Below, in pieces: positions 1-10,699 of a stretch of 64,000 bases of DNA (within the stretch, counting starts at the first letter, position 1; each line of letters opens with the position of its first letter). Under the pieces are notes generated by a model that did not search any database, was not told the DNA's origin, and saw only the letters and a list, made by a program, of their open reading frames with translations. A program made the position numbers and the translations under genes. The stretch is from positions 62,001 to 126,000 of the forward strand of contig JAJEKV010000379.1 of the NCBI GenBank assembly GCA_021234155.1. Direction: 5' to 3'. Origin of the DNA: Isoetes taiwanensis. Taxonomy: Eukaryota; Streptophyta; Lycopodiopsida; Isoetales; Isoetaceae.

Positions 1-2110
1 CTTGAGAAAAAATGTTAGCCAAGCGCCATCTAAAAGAATGTCTCTTAGAAAGTAGAATTTTGTAAAAGTAAACGTATGGTCCATGCCTAGAATGGTGACG
101 GAAAAATTGCAAAAAGGATTAAGATGAAATTATGTAACACAACTAGACTGTAGTGAAAAAATTTAGAAACATGTGTTGTCTCGCCGGATCAAAACAAAAA
201 AATTTGCCGAGAACCGGATGATCGCTTGCAAACCTAGTATTAATATTATAGAAAACCTAGCAATTCCATACATTTTGCCGATTCATGTCATGGAACATTT
301 TGTAGCTAAAAAATCTTGTGTCAAACTCACCTCTTCAAATAGAGTTCAAATGATTTTGCACAAAATAAAAGGTAATAAATAAACACACATTCTTTACAGG
401 TGGTGAAGGATTACGGGCGAGGTTCATCCCACTTTGCGAGTGTCGGGTAAGCCTATGCTCAATACCTTTGTTATCTGTATCCGGACTTCATGAAGATCGG
501 CAATTGCAATTCGGTGAGCTTAATATTTGCAAATATCCCAAACTATTAGATATGCAGGAATTCCGGATATACCAACATCGAAATTGTACTCCTGCAAAAG
601 CACAAGAAATGCCCTTTCCACTAGCCCCGATCGCCCGAGGCTTCATATAAGGCTCGAATCATTTGGCTCACAGAGGAGGTTGGCTACACAAACATAACAA
701 AAGATAAACTTACAAAAAAAAGATCAACTTACAATGACATGGAAAAAATTGTAATACCCAGATCATGCCACATGTCTTTTTATGTCGATATAAAATATTG
801 CGGAGAAAGGACACAAAGAGAAGATACAAAACGTTTAACAGATCATTACCGCGATTGGGTGTAGTATGTTCTTGCTCCATTAGGAACAAATCCGTGACGT
901 TTCAACTAACAAAAGAAGATTCTCGGCAATTCCTCGGCAAGTGTCCAAAGATTCGGCTCACAATCAAGCCCCTTTTGTCACAAACGGTTGCATATTAGAA
1001 GAAAAAGAACCATAATTTAACCGAACGGATTAGAAACAAATAAATCACTGATTATCCGGTAGCTATCAGTAATAGACCTCGTTAAACCGAAGCTCCAAGA
1101 ACGACAACTACATGAGGCAAAGGGAAGTAACGTGTTTGTTCGGGATGGTGAAGGACGTCATCCAATACCTTAGCACAAGTTTGAGCCATAAGGAATGGAC
1201 GTTTAGGGTTTAGGGCCCATTCCCCGATCTTCCTATTCTTAACCAACGGCAAAAATCCTTGGGTTCGGAACATAATCCCCAAAGTTGCTGGCAATAGATC
1301 ACTTCTGGCTGTGGCAAAATACTCCTTCAAGAATTGCCACGAGTTCTCCGCATAAATCAATTCCCAAAGATCAATACTCGGAAAGCAAAACCTTAATATA
1401 TTATCCAACACTTAAATGCTTGGATATGTTACCCTAATGACACTTGAAAATAAAAATATCCAAAGATATCAAACAAACCTCAAACCAAGAATCTTAATAG
1501 GAACCGGACTAATTTACGGCGGAGGATTATTGAAATGGATATAAGACCGTAAGGTCACATGCTCTATAATTCACATTTCAGCCAGTTGACTCTTGAAGAA
1601 CCTAGAAGCTTACGTCTTGGCGGGACATAGGATAATTTTCTTACAACAAATAAGGGGTTTGCGGTTACGTGATTTTTCATTAATCTGCTCATTACTCCAA
1701 AGGTAGAAGACCTCTAGTTCCTTGGTCGAATGCAAGGGTTTATGATGGAAAATTAAGTATTATCATCGGTATGAATGGCTAAAATCTCAAATCATTTTGA
1801 GCCATGCTATGATGATCGAAAACATATTACGGAAGATCTGATTCCATGAATATCAAAATATAACTGTTGAAGATATGAGAGAAAGATTCATCATATACAC
1901 ATTTGCGCTTTGCACAAGGGAAAAGAGATTGGAGAATTGAACCCTAAGCACCGAAGACATATGCTTTTCCTCATTCTGGGACAGTCTCAAGAAGCATTGC
2001 CATGCGTTCTTGCATATGGGCAGCAGGAGAATGCATGATTAAACGTCATGAATCAACAGCGAGGCAAAACAAATAAGTAAAACTTGAAGAGAGAAGAAAA
2101 GATAAGCGTA
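1..2110. other. no recognisable gene
   Basis: AT-rich sequence without a family I recognise. A 109-codon open frame lies on the minus strand at 1,082-1,411; its protein has a hydrophobic/aromatic N-terminal half and no motif I can name. A splice-donor-like sequence (AAGCAG|GTAAGT, minus strand) occurs near 2,118, which may mark the end of another captured exon, but the frame upstream of it is not identifiable. Confidence 0.4.
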
Positions 2111-2592
2111 GACTTACCTGCTTTTCAGTTGGAAGAGAAATATTTGCTCCCAATTAAGTGAAAAATCAAACCCATCACGGCATCTCAGATCTGGATCTTC
2201 CACCTGACTCCACTACCGCAGTTAGCAAAAACGCTGCCTCAAAACTGAAAACGCTCACACCTAATTGCAAAATACTATGTTAAATGTCTGGGAGCACTGC
2301 CGTAACTTTCAGATCATGATGACAGCCGTGGGCTGGATTCCTGCCAAATAGGGAGCGAATGCCTCAGATTTTCGCCAGGTTTGATTATTTGAATTTCATA
2401 TGGTGCTGCAATTAGTGGAATCGTTACCCCACAGACAGAATCTCGTTAGCTGTAAACTTGACTATCCAGAAAAGACGCACAATCAGTGCAACACCAGAAT
2501 AGCCACATTGGGGCTGTGCATGTATGGGCTTTTGTCTTTAGATAAAAATAACAAGAGTGAAATGAAATTGAAATTGTGTAAAAAGTACATAC

Positions 2593-2694
2593 GCTTTATC
2601 AGTTTCACCAGCAACAGCGCAAGCGTGCAAAAGAGCCAGAAACGTTTCCAGCTTTGGATGGGCACCCAGAGCTTCCATATCTTTCTCCACCTTG
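2593..2694 (-). pseudogene. PPR-like exon fragment
   Basis: A 102-nt exon-like block on the minus strand is bounded by an acceptor (CATGCCAG) and a strong plant donor (GC|GTATGT). It encodes about 34 residues including PKLETFLALLHACAVAGETD followed by KA, the helix-turn-helix pattern of a pentatricopeptide repeat (T-x-x-x-L-L-x-A-C-x-x-A-G-x-x-x-x-A). PPR proteins bind organellar RNA and edit, splice or stabilise it. No other repeat of the same protein is visible next to it, so this is one exon of a larger gene, probably carried here as a fragment. The sequence at 2,700-2,760 on the same strand is not recognisably coding. Confidence 0.5.
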
Positions 2695-3448
2695 CTGGCA
2701 TGTCGACACCCACATTTGCACCGGATCAAAAAAAAACTTGCCTAAAAATTGACGGATGCATGAGGGATTCGCTTAGTCCAAAGAAATATCAGAAGGTTCA
2801 TCTATGATTGAAGCTCAAAATCGAGTTATCTGGCCAGAGACGCCGAGTGCCTTCATATTACAGAAGAAACCCGCAGAAGGAGCCCCCGCCACTTTGCCCG
2901 ACCGGCGACATAAGCAATGGTGAAAGAAAATGGATTTTTTTCTAAGCGGATTCCCATCTCACCGTTCGGATTAAAAAGACTATTACTTCAAAATTAAATG
3001 CAACATTAAATATAATGTGCCACCTGTTTACTTAGGGTTCGACTTTACCTAAGGTAAATTGCAAACAAGAGTTAGACTAGGGCCACCTCACAAGTTGGAC
3101 ACTAAATGCCTTGCACCTCATTATTACTTGACATTAATATATGCACCTTCCCTAAATAAACCACCTTTTATACAAACGGCTACGATTGAATCCCTAGAAC
3201 CCTAAGCGGTCCACATCAAAAGCCCCAAATAAAGGTCCGCATGCGGGCAGTCGATCTCATTACATTCGGCGGGCGAATGATCTGGATTAAAGCCCCAATT
3301 CTATCACCTTACCTTCCACGCAACTTCCTACTCAAAATTGGCTGACCAAGATTTGACTTTCCTTTTAATCCGACCCATATGAAAAGCCCCCAAATAATTT
3401 TAATCGGACGGTCTAGATAAAAATGCCCCAATTTAGAGGGCCCAGATT

Positions 3449-3660
3449 AAAAGCCCCAAATAAGGGGGGATGCTTGGGGTGTTACGAGGTGGCACCGTCT
3501 GGGCCGTCCATCTCAGAGATGGACGGCCGAGATCAATCTCTACCAAAAATTTGTGGCATCAATCTCTACACCATTTGAGACTCTACATCATTTGTGGCAC
3601 CCAATATAATTGTATATATATAAGGATATATATATATATATACAAGTCTTTGTACTAAAA
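3449..3660 (+). repeat. R1 repeat copy a (head, body, TA tail)
   Basis: The element starts with AAAAGCCCCAAATAAGGGG, continues with a body containing GATGGACGGCCGAGATCAAT and CTCTACCAAAAATTTGTGGC, and ends in a (TA)n tract at about 3,613-3,645. The same order of modules recurs at 12,885, 14,895 (minus), 22,915 (minus) and, more diverged, at 34,809. After the TA tract comes GTACTAAAAATGGGTCTATA, a sequence repeated near 4,228 and 29,105. No coding capacity, so a non-autonomous repeat. Confidence 0.7.
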
Positions 3661-4504
3661 ATGGGTCTATAAACTATGGTTTACGAAATCTGGGAACAAA
3701 ATCCAAGATTAAGAATGGCAAGAATGGCAGTATGCATCTAGTCCAAAGTCTTGAAGTTTTAAGTTAAACCCTTTGCCTGATGGCCATTCAATAGAGCTCA
3801 TCATTGTTTATTAGAAGGGAGACTTGCAATTAGATTTCATCTAATCACTCCACGATGACGAAGGGTTCTTGGTGAAGGGTGTTCCCACTTTTTTCAGTGT
3901 GTAGGGTGTCTTTGGCTCAGCAAAGTTAAATTCCATCTCCTCTAACAATGAGCATAGATATTTGGTGAACAGTTTACATGCATCCACATACCTCATTGAC
4001 AAACAAACTCTTTGATAAATATTTTGTTCCGCTTATCAGCTTCATTTATTTTCTTATTCTTGATGTGTATCCAATTTTATTAGAGGCAAATTCAAAAGTG
4101 GTATGAAATGTACAAACAAAAAGCTTGTCCTTGAGTCCTGGGTGAATTAGTTTGGGCTTTCTCAGGAACACTCGATGTTAGACATTTCTGTATAGGTATA
4201 CACTATTTGTAGTTGAAAGGTGCATTTTGTACTATGAATGGGTCTATGAACTATAGTTTACGAACATCTGAACATCTGGGAATAAAATCCTCTACCTACA
4301 TTGACATGCATTGTAGGGCCCCAAAATAGCATGTCTTGCAATTTTACCAATGCTCTAATCCTTTGCTTTATGATTACTCTACCATTGGTTATGCTTTTGA
4401 TACCTCAAGCTCTTCCATATACCAACAATTCAATCCTCCCCTCATCTACCATGTCGTGTTCATCTCGAGAGTGGTCCCATTAGACATGCTCTTAATACAC
4501 TCTC

Positions 4505-4625
4505 AGCCCCAATGAACGGCGGAAATAACTATAACGGTCCTAAGGTAACAAAATTCTTTGCCGGTATGAAAGGCGTGACAATCTGGGCATTGTCTCAGCG
4601 AGAGTCTCGGTGAAATACACATGCC
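4505..4625 (+). pseudogene. organellar-type LSU rRNA fragment (NUMT-like)
   Basis: The segment contains ACGGCGG, TAACTATAACGGTCCTAAGG and GGCGTGACAATCTGGGCATT followed by GTCTC...GAGTCTCGGTGAAATA. These are the conserved helix 69 to 71 blocks around the peptidyl-transferase centre of bacterial-type 23S rRNA. GGGCATTGTCTC and CTCGGTGAAATA fit plant mitochondrial 26S rRNA better than plastid 23S, from what I recall of those sequences. About 20 nt normally found between the CCTTGTCGG and CACGAATGGCG blocks are missing. The surroundings are nuclear repeat DNA, so this is a short degenerated organelle-to-nucleus transfer, not a functional rRNA gene. Confidence 0.75.
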
Positions 4626-4930
4626 ATATTACCACAAATGAAGCAACAAGTACAGTATCCATATTATCAATTGAATTGATTTTTAACATTCATGGCGACG
4701 AAAAGTCTGTCCGACATGTAAGAGCATAACCAACATCCGACAATTACGAACACAAATGTCAATATTCAATTTGTGAGAACGTACTTTGAAATGTAACACG
4801 TAAGGCCATAAACATCCTAACACGAGGCAATAGGCAAAAATTGCAAAGGAAAATGCCAATTAATACAATAGACATGAGCTAAGCCATTAGGCAAAAATTG
4901 CAAAGGAAGACATCAATTAATACAATAGAA

Positions 4931-4992
4931 ATGTCAAAATGACTTTTGTTGACGAGTTGTCGTAGGTGGATAGACACCTACGACAATCAACA
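4931..4992. other. perfect short hairpin
   Basis: TTGTCGTAGGTG at about 4,955 is followed within a few bases by CACCTACGACAA, giving a perfect 12-bp stem with a loop of about 6 nt. It stands alone in AT-rich sequence; there is no poly-T tract or adjacent gene that would make it a terminator. It may be the tip of a small foldback element. Confidence 0.5.
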
Positions 4993-5104
4993 ATCTTATC
5001 TCTTAGAGAGAAACTTGCACCATAACAGCTACACAAACTCGTGTACTACCAAGAGAATCTAGAAAAATGATCATAAGCTACTTCTATCCTCCATTTAAAT
5101 GCAT

Positions 5105-5181
5105 CTATTCGAGCTGCCCAATTTCCAGCTTCATCGATCAAATTAATTGCTTTATCAGGGAGTTGTCTATCAGGAATATAC
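5105..5181 (-). pseudogene. ClpC/HSP100-type AAA+ ATPase exon fragment
   Basis: Read on the minus strand after an acceptor-like CTGCAAG, the sequence encodes YIPDRQLPDKAINLIDEAG. This closely matches the conserved Clp/HSP100 segment (YI-x-DR-x-LPDKAIDLIDEAG) at the end of the first AAA+ module, sensor-2 region, of ClpC/ClpB unfoldases. The DEAG ending favours ClpC (stromal unfoldase) over HSP101 (DEAC). The frame runs on for about 25 residues without resemblance and then stops. No Walker motifs or other Clp exons are visible nearby, so this is a single captured or decayed exon. Confidence 0.7.
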
Positions 5182-5189
5182 CTTGCAGA

Positions 5190-6450
5190 CTAGATGGCAG
5201 AATGATTTGGTCAAAGTAAAAGAATTTAGTTGGGATTCCACAAGCTCCTTGCACTGCATATTCTAAAGGTAATATGTTATTGAAATGCGTACTGATCTAC
5301 TTGGGGATCTTAATAAAATCGTCACTCTATTCAAAACTACTCCTAAATGGCATTCAAATATAGAGGCATAAAAGAGGAGAAAATATCCTTTTTCATATTA
5401 ATCTAAATTAACTAAAACATCAAACCCCATGAGTGACTTGAAACTTGCACAATCCATCTCTTCTACAAAATGCTCGAGTTGTTATTAAAAAAAGAAAAGA
5501 AAAGGTACACATGCAGAGGTTATGCAATTTGTACATGCTTGACAAATCTGCAGAAGACTTAAAATCATTCACATTTCGCATCCTTTCCCTTAGATCAAAT
5601 GTTTCGCACTCAGAGCTAAGGTCCTGAATAGCTTTGAATAGCTTTAATACTTGTTCAAAACTTTAGTACGGACAACAAATGTCGCCACAAAGAATGGCAC
5701 CTATGCATACAACATCCAAAAGTTCAAACAATGTCAAAATCTTGCCTTTGCAAAAGACAAACTCATGCTTCACTTTTAGAAATAAAGGTGCAAGCAATAG
5801 TTCTTTTTAATACTTTGCCTTCACAACTTGAAGATTTGTTGCAAGGAGGTAACGAGGCTGTTCTTGCCTTCACATAGTTCCCTGCAACTAGTGAATGTGG
5901 CGTTGGCCCTATGGCCCTATTTGCACCTTCAAAGCTGTGGCCATAGTCAATTTCGGATGACCCCGCAACATGTAGGCACTGTTAAAAAGTCTTGCGTGCA
6001 CTGTTTCTTCCATATACTTGCCTTTCGTACTTTCTGTTCCTTCCATATACTTGCCTTTATTTGCAACTTGAAGGCTGAAACCGATGTTCATGTTGCATCC
6101 GCATGGAACATTTTAAAGTTTAATGTTGAAAGGGTGCACATAAAGGGAATCTATAAGCATAAACATATGGAGTAGCATTCATCATGAAGACAAACCCAGC
6201 ACCTCAAATGCAAATGTTAACGACCATGTTTCTAAAAAAAGGGATTGATCGAGGAAACCAAATAAGGATGGTTATTTTAGTCCAGTAATTGAAGCCCTTT
6301 AGAATGGGGATGAGATTGATCATTACTAATTCAAGGATTGAAGTGCTCTATTACAATCGATAAATTTTTTGAAGCTCATGATTGCCAACAATTCTTCTAA
6401 AGCTTATAATGCATGTACACCCTCATAGCATGAACCCCAACCATCATTTC
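5190..6450. other. no gene recognised
   Basis: AT-rich sequence. Around 6,000-6,080 a short motif (TTCCATATACTTGCCTTT) is repeated in tandem about 40 bases apart. The open frames here carry no family signature I can recognise. Confidence 0.4.
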
Positions 6451-6454
6451 TAAA

Positions 6455-6649
6455 TCATAGGGAGGGTAATTTACTCCGCCTAAATTTAGTTTTCTCAGAA
6501 CTCATTTTTACACTATTGCACAGGTCGCCGTCTTGCATCAAGACCCCTCCAATAGCAACTTCAGAAGCATCCGTCACAACTTGGGATTGTTTATCCATCT
6601 CGGGGATTTCCAATACAGAGCAATTGCGATGTTTATTTAAGCACAACAA
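6455..6649 (-). pseudogene. Ty3/gypsy RNase H fragment
   Basis: The minus-strand frame reads VVTDASEVAIGGVLMQDG. This is the diagnostic start of the RNase H domain of plant Ty3/gypsy polyproteins (typically TDAS-x-x-AIGGVL-x-Q), with the first catalytic Asp in TDAS. A short stretch after it (KMSSEKTKFRRSK) resembles the usual KLS-x-x-E-x-x-Y segment but has decayed. Reverse transcriptase and integrase are not visible on either side, so only about 60 residues of a retrotransposon pol survive, as a truncated relic. Confidence 0.75.
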
Positions 6650-7099
6650 AACGGGTTCAATATCATCCCAAGGTGGTCAGCCGTTTCGTGATACGTTGAG
6701 AGAGGCTATAAAGTTTATCGACCTTAATGTGAACAATTCCACAAAGTTCACAATAGTTTTCTTTGTGGTGCATTCCTTCTAGTTCATGTTACAATGGACC
6801 GTAGGCCATGGAGTTAGATGCAAATGATCCTCTTCAACAAGCATTTTGGAAACAAACGAACTTATCAACTAAATGCACCGTGGCAACATGACCAAGAAAA
6901 ATGTAAGTGAGCGCAAAGATATAAGACAAAGCTTTTGGCTGGACGGGGAAGGGATCTATGCTTACTGACAATAAACTTTCCCCAGATCCACAGGTCGCTC
7001 CATCACATCTTTAATTTTCTTTGCCTTAGCATATAACTTTTAAGATACAACCAAACAATGGATGGACCAATAAGTTCCTTCGCTTAGAAAGGAGATAAA

Positions 7100-8576
7100 A
7101 TAAATTTCTAGAACCAGCAGATTTCCTAGTCATTTCAGGCTGGGGACCCATTGTAGATGAAAGGTAGAAATTCCAAAATATGGAACAAACATGACATGAA
7201 TGCAACCCTTGTTTTGAACGGCAAAGCTGCAAACATATAATACTTGTCGGTGTATGAAGTAAAAAAATGAATATGATCTTATACACAATAAGTTGAGCAG
7301 GAGTCACTTTGAATGACAGACCTTAAAATGCATCCAAATATGGCTTTCATGACATGCAAGTTTTCAACTCTTGCAAATGTCACCTTAGAAGTGAATAATC
7401 CCGTGATTGGCAATACTTAGTGATATGTGCAACTTCAAGTCCAGCATACTATTAGAGACTTGTATCACTAACTGACCTGTTAAATGGGGCCTACTGCCCA
7501 CAAGTATATGTTTGAAACCACGCTTGATGGCACGGATAGAAAGTGCTCCAAGTCGTTTATCAGGAATATCACGAGGAGATCCAAAAGCTCGCTCAATTAG
7601 ATCTGTAGTTATGCCCCATCTTGGTTACACTGCCTGTTCTTTTGCATTTACACTTGTACATGCCTAACATCTATTGAATCTTATGCTTGTAAAATGGCAG
7701 TCCAAGATTACACAGTGCTTAAGCAGTTAACAGTCACTAACTTACGCCCATGGAATCTAGCTCTAACTAATGTGCATAACTATGTATGTTTGGACTTTCT
7801 GATTGGAAATATCTTTTTACTGCTTTGCAACAGAATGTCACTTCAGCAAACGCATTAAGAAAGTAGAGTTGAATGAATTCTTCTCCGGTCAACTTTTTGG
7901 ACAATTCATAGCTCAAAAAAAGTGCAAAAACTCCCGACCTCCATTTGACTATGAAGCTTGACTTCATGTAGAGATTTGTATAATATGTATGTCCTTTCGA
8001 CTTTTAGATAAGATTTCATGCTTTTCTAGCATCGCGACTTCGCGAAGAACTTATCGCTCACACAAGGCATTTCTACGTAAAATGATAAGCACAGGGAAGC
8101 CACTCACCCAAAATTTACAACACTTGCAGTGAATCCAGAACTTCCAACCTCAGACATGATTCTGTCAGGCACGATGTCCAAATATGCACAAAAGACACAA
8201 CTTGAAATTGTACCACTAACTAAAGTCGACAGGGCCTTATCCTGATATTGCTTGGGAAGTTCATGCAGTTGGCCTTGCCACAAACTATTCCTTGCGAAAA
8301 CAACCAAGATAACGCATGGACCAAGAACTACCTGATTTAGCCCAACCTGCAAGGATAAGACATTAAATTTTGAGTATAGGAACCTACCAACTAAAATGGG
8401 ATATATTCAGTAGCCTCCATACTAACCTTCAATGTGAGGTTAAGAGGACTCTTTGCCGGCAGGAAGCGATCCAATAGCTCATACCATGCATGTGATCCAG
8501 GTCCATAAAGAAGAAATCCATATGTGCCCATTCTCAATGCCCTCGGCCAGTCGTGATCTTTACATTTTTCCAACGC
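7100..8576 (-). pseudogene. Mpv17/PMP22 family gene fragment, copy 1 (three exons)
   Basis: Minus-strand exons with GT-AG borders. 8,576-8,427 encodes HDWPRALRMGTYGFLLYGPG then SHAWYELLDRFLPAKS. 8,350-8,104 encodes LNQVVLGPCVILVVFA then NSLWQGQLHELPKQYQDKAL and ends before GTGAGT. About 7,228-7,100 encodes FKTRVAFMS...SIFWNFYLSSTMGP. In order these match the C-terminal two thirds of plant 22-kDa peroxisomal/organellar membrane proteins of the Mpv17/PMP22 family (At2g42770 type), four-helix membrane proteins. A ~70-nt insert separates LSTLVSG from FWIPASVVNF, and a frameshift lies between AFMS and SIFW, so the copy is probably non-functional. The N-terminal transit region and start codon are not seen. 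An inverted second copy lies at 15.3-17.6 kb. Confidence 0.85.
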
Positions 8577-9529
8577 CTGTTGTTAACAGATAAAATGAAG
8601 GAGACATAGCAGTTTTTGGAAAACCAAGATCTGGAAACACAATAAGAATAACCGCCCTACAATAGTTTCACATGATGCTATATGCCAAACACAAGCTTTC
8701 AGTTCGAGATAATATTCTGCAACAGAAGAGCAAATGTATCAGTTCTTGCAGAAAAATTCATAAAATAGATGGGTTAGCTGGAATCTTACCTATCTGAACC
8801 AAGACGTGTCTACCACAGTAGAAGATGAAAAAAAGCTTATGAAAATCTTGGCACAAAAACATTTGAGGTGAGACATTGCACTGCAAATCTTGGCAGTAAA
8901 CAAAAAATCCGTAAAACATTTGTGGAGTGAGAGAGCCTCCAACTCTCGACCTCAGGATTTCACGTAGCTATGAGACCTCCCATTAAAGAAATGATCTGCC
9001 GTTTGTGTTCTAGAAGAAATGATCCATCCACTAAATCTGGCGCCTGGCAAAACCGGAGACCACACAGGGTAAGGATCAACAACAAAAACCTTAAAAAAAA
9101 CCCCTTCATGCATCATATGATCGGATCTGCCTCACCATACAATCGGATACGCGAGAGTGCTCTGCATGACCATGTTGATTCAGGAAACTGGCGGAGAAGG
9201 CAACTGGCTTCAAAAATCTAATCTGCAACTGGTTGAACTCCATTCAAACGTATCTCTTCTTGGCTTGTGCATTATGAAACATCAATGTCAAGAAGAAAAT
9301 GGAGAAATAACTGCTACAATGGATCTTCAAAACAAAAGCCCTAATAATGCATTGAATATGGAGTATCAATAGAGTTATGAAATCTTCTAGCAGGCTTTTA
9401 TTCAGTATACCAAGCATGTCATTGCTTAATTCTACTGATCCACAAATAAGGCACATGTAAAAGCATCATCCTCACCAGTTGAAGGAGACGATGGTGCTGA
9501 TTTTTCTAGGGTCTCTGCAAGTGGAACAC
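7229..9529 (-). repeat. inverted repeat arm 1 (2.3 kb)
   Basis: This arm is homologous to 15,291-17,568 in opposite orientation. It covers the Mpv17/PMP22 exons and upstream intronic sequence. The inner boundary is at GTGTTCCACTTGCAGAGACC in both copies; the outer boundary is at an intron acceptor (TATGTTTGCAG here, TATGTTTCCAG in arm 2), where the last Mpv17 exon follows only in this copy. The arms are separated by about 5.8 kb. Arm 1 keeps CAG/CTG where arm 2 often has CG or CCG. Confidence 0.85.
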
Positions 9530-9620
9530 CTTCAGAGGAAAGAAACGAGAGGACCAGACCTTGTTCAAGCAATGCACGCTCATAAACACTTAGTCTTGGT
9601 TTTTGGGCTGAAGTAGTTTG
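9480..9620 (-). pseudogene. unidentified exon-like segment
   Basis: The minus-strand reading YERALLEQGLVLSFLSSEG then VPLAETLEKSAPSSPSTG stays open for about 50 codons up to a possible donor (ACTG|GTGAGG). The part after GTGTTCCACTTGCAG is shared with the inverted copy, the part before it is not, so the inverted-repeat boundary cuts through it. I do not recognise the protein. It could be an upstream exon of the Mpv17 gene or a chance frame. Confidence 0.3.
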
Positions 9621-10031
9621 TATAGCAGTCTATTTAGCCAATTGAGCACCTATAGCAGCTTTGAATAATCAAATATCATTTCATGCCTTGTTTGGCAGAA
9701 AACCTAATGTGGAAAATCTCAAAGTACATGGTTCTTTGGATTATTCAACCATATCTATAGAGTCGCTCAAGAAACAGATAAAAGCTTGCTAATCGAGCCG
9801 TCAACTGCATATTTCTAGATGCAGAAGTGCAAAATTTATGGAAATTGTGGAGTATGATTGACCTGATCAGCTAGATCTTCAATCTCATGCAGAACTTATT
9901 CAGCAATGAGAAAAATATCCACAAGACACACAAACAAAAAGCCGAAGCAACAAATCAATAAATAATATATGATCAGGATACCAAGAACACTTTGCTTTGT
10001 CTTCAAACATTAACTAGTTGTGAGATGTGGA

Positions 10032-10250
10032 TCAAACAACCACCTTTAGCAATAACCATCTGTAAGTGCAAAAATCTACTCCTGCAATGTGAGGAACCAA
10101 AGACGCAGGTGTAAATCTTAAGATTTCCTTCACAACTATTTCCGTGTATTTCATCTGTGTAAGGTGGTCAGGAGTAATGGAGGCAAGAGGATCAGTGGAG
10201 CAGAGCACAGGTTTATGGATTTTCGGCAACATGTAAACTCTGCCAGCCAT
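10032..10250 (-). pseudogene. CYP710A-type cytochrome P450 fragment
   Basis: The minus strand encodes LTQMKYTEIVVKEILRF then TPASLVPHIAGVDF. This is the K-helix region of a P450 (consensus E-x-x-R in KEILRF) followed by the LVPHIA segment characteristic of CYP710A, the sterol C-22 desaturase that makes stigmasterol-type sterols in plant ER membranes. After GVDF the expected LTDGYC-IP continues in another frame, so a one-base shift breaks the gene. The heme-binding FGGGPHxCxG and the N-terminal half are absent nearby. It is a fragment of about 70 codons on the same strand as the neighbouring Mpv17, THO2 and PPR pieces. Confidence 0.8.
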
Positions 10251-10450
10251 TTGTTACATTATTGCAGACTGCAAGGCTCCATTTTATTTTAATCGTAGTA
10301 GCAGCAAAAGCCAATCGCAATTCATTTCTGCTGCTCACAAATGTGTACTACACAATTATTTGCTATCAACATGCTGATGGGACACAAGTTTGAGCTTGCA
10401 ACGTAAGTTATTTTGTACACTTGAGCTTCTAACACTAAAATGCAAACTGA

Positions 10451-10520
10451 CCTGGGGTTCGAAGGAGCACAAATAGTCCTGAATGGCTTTCAATTTCCCC
10501 ATCAGATCGCCTTCTTTCTG
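10451..10520 (-). pseudogene. unidentified exon with splice borders
   Basis: On the minus strand a 66-nt block flanked by an acceptor (AATTTGCAG) and a donor (CCCCAG|GTCAGT) encodes KEGDLMGKLKAIQDYLCSFE then PQ. The borders and clean frame make a real exon likely. I do not recognise the protein. It sits between the CYP710A and THO2 fragments, on the same strand, and fits the pattern of captured exons here. Confidence 0.4.
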
Positions 10521-10699
10521 CAAATTTGAACAGATGTGGTAGGTAATAACACAGACAATCAACCAAATTGAACTTCCCACCACAAATGGAACTAAATAAT
10601 AGGGGTGATTACTTCTATCGCAGGGGAGTTCATTATCAATTTCAAGTGGCACCTAAGCCGCGGAAGAAAACTCGAACTTGGGATAAAGAAGCTCATGCC

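Noticed and set aside
4524-4560. Homing-endonuclease target-like sequence (I-CeuI type)
   Set aside because: It is simply the conserved LSU rRNA helix in the organellar fragment; no endonuclease gene is near.
4955-4990. Hairpin as a transcription terminator
   Set aside because: No adjacent gene and no T tract; bacterial-type terminators are not expected in nuclear plant DNA.
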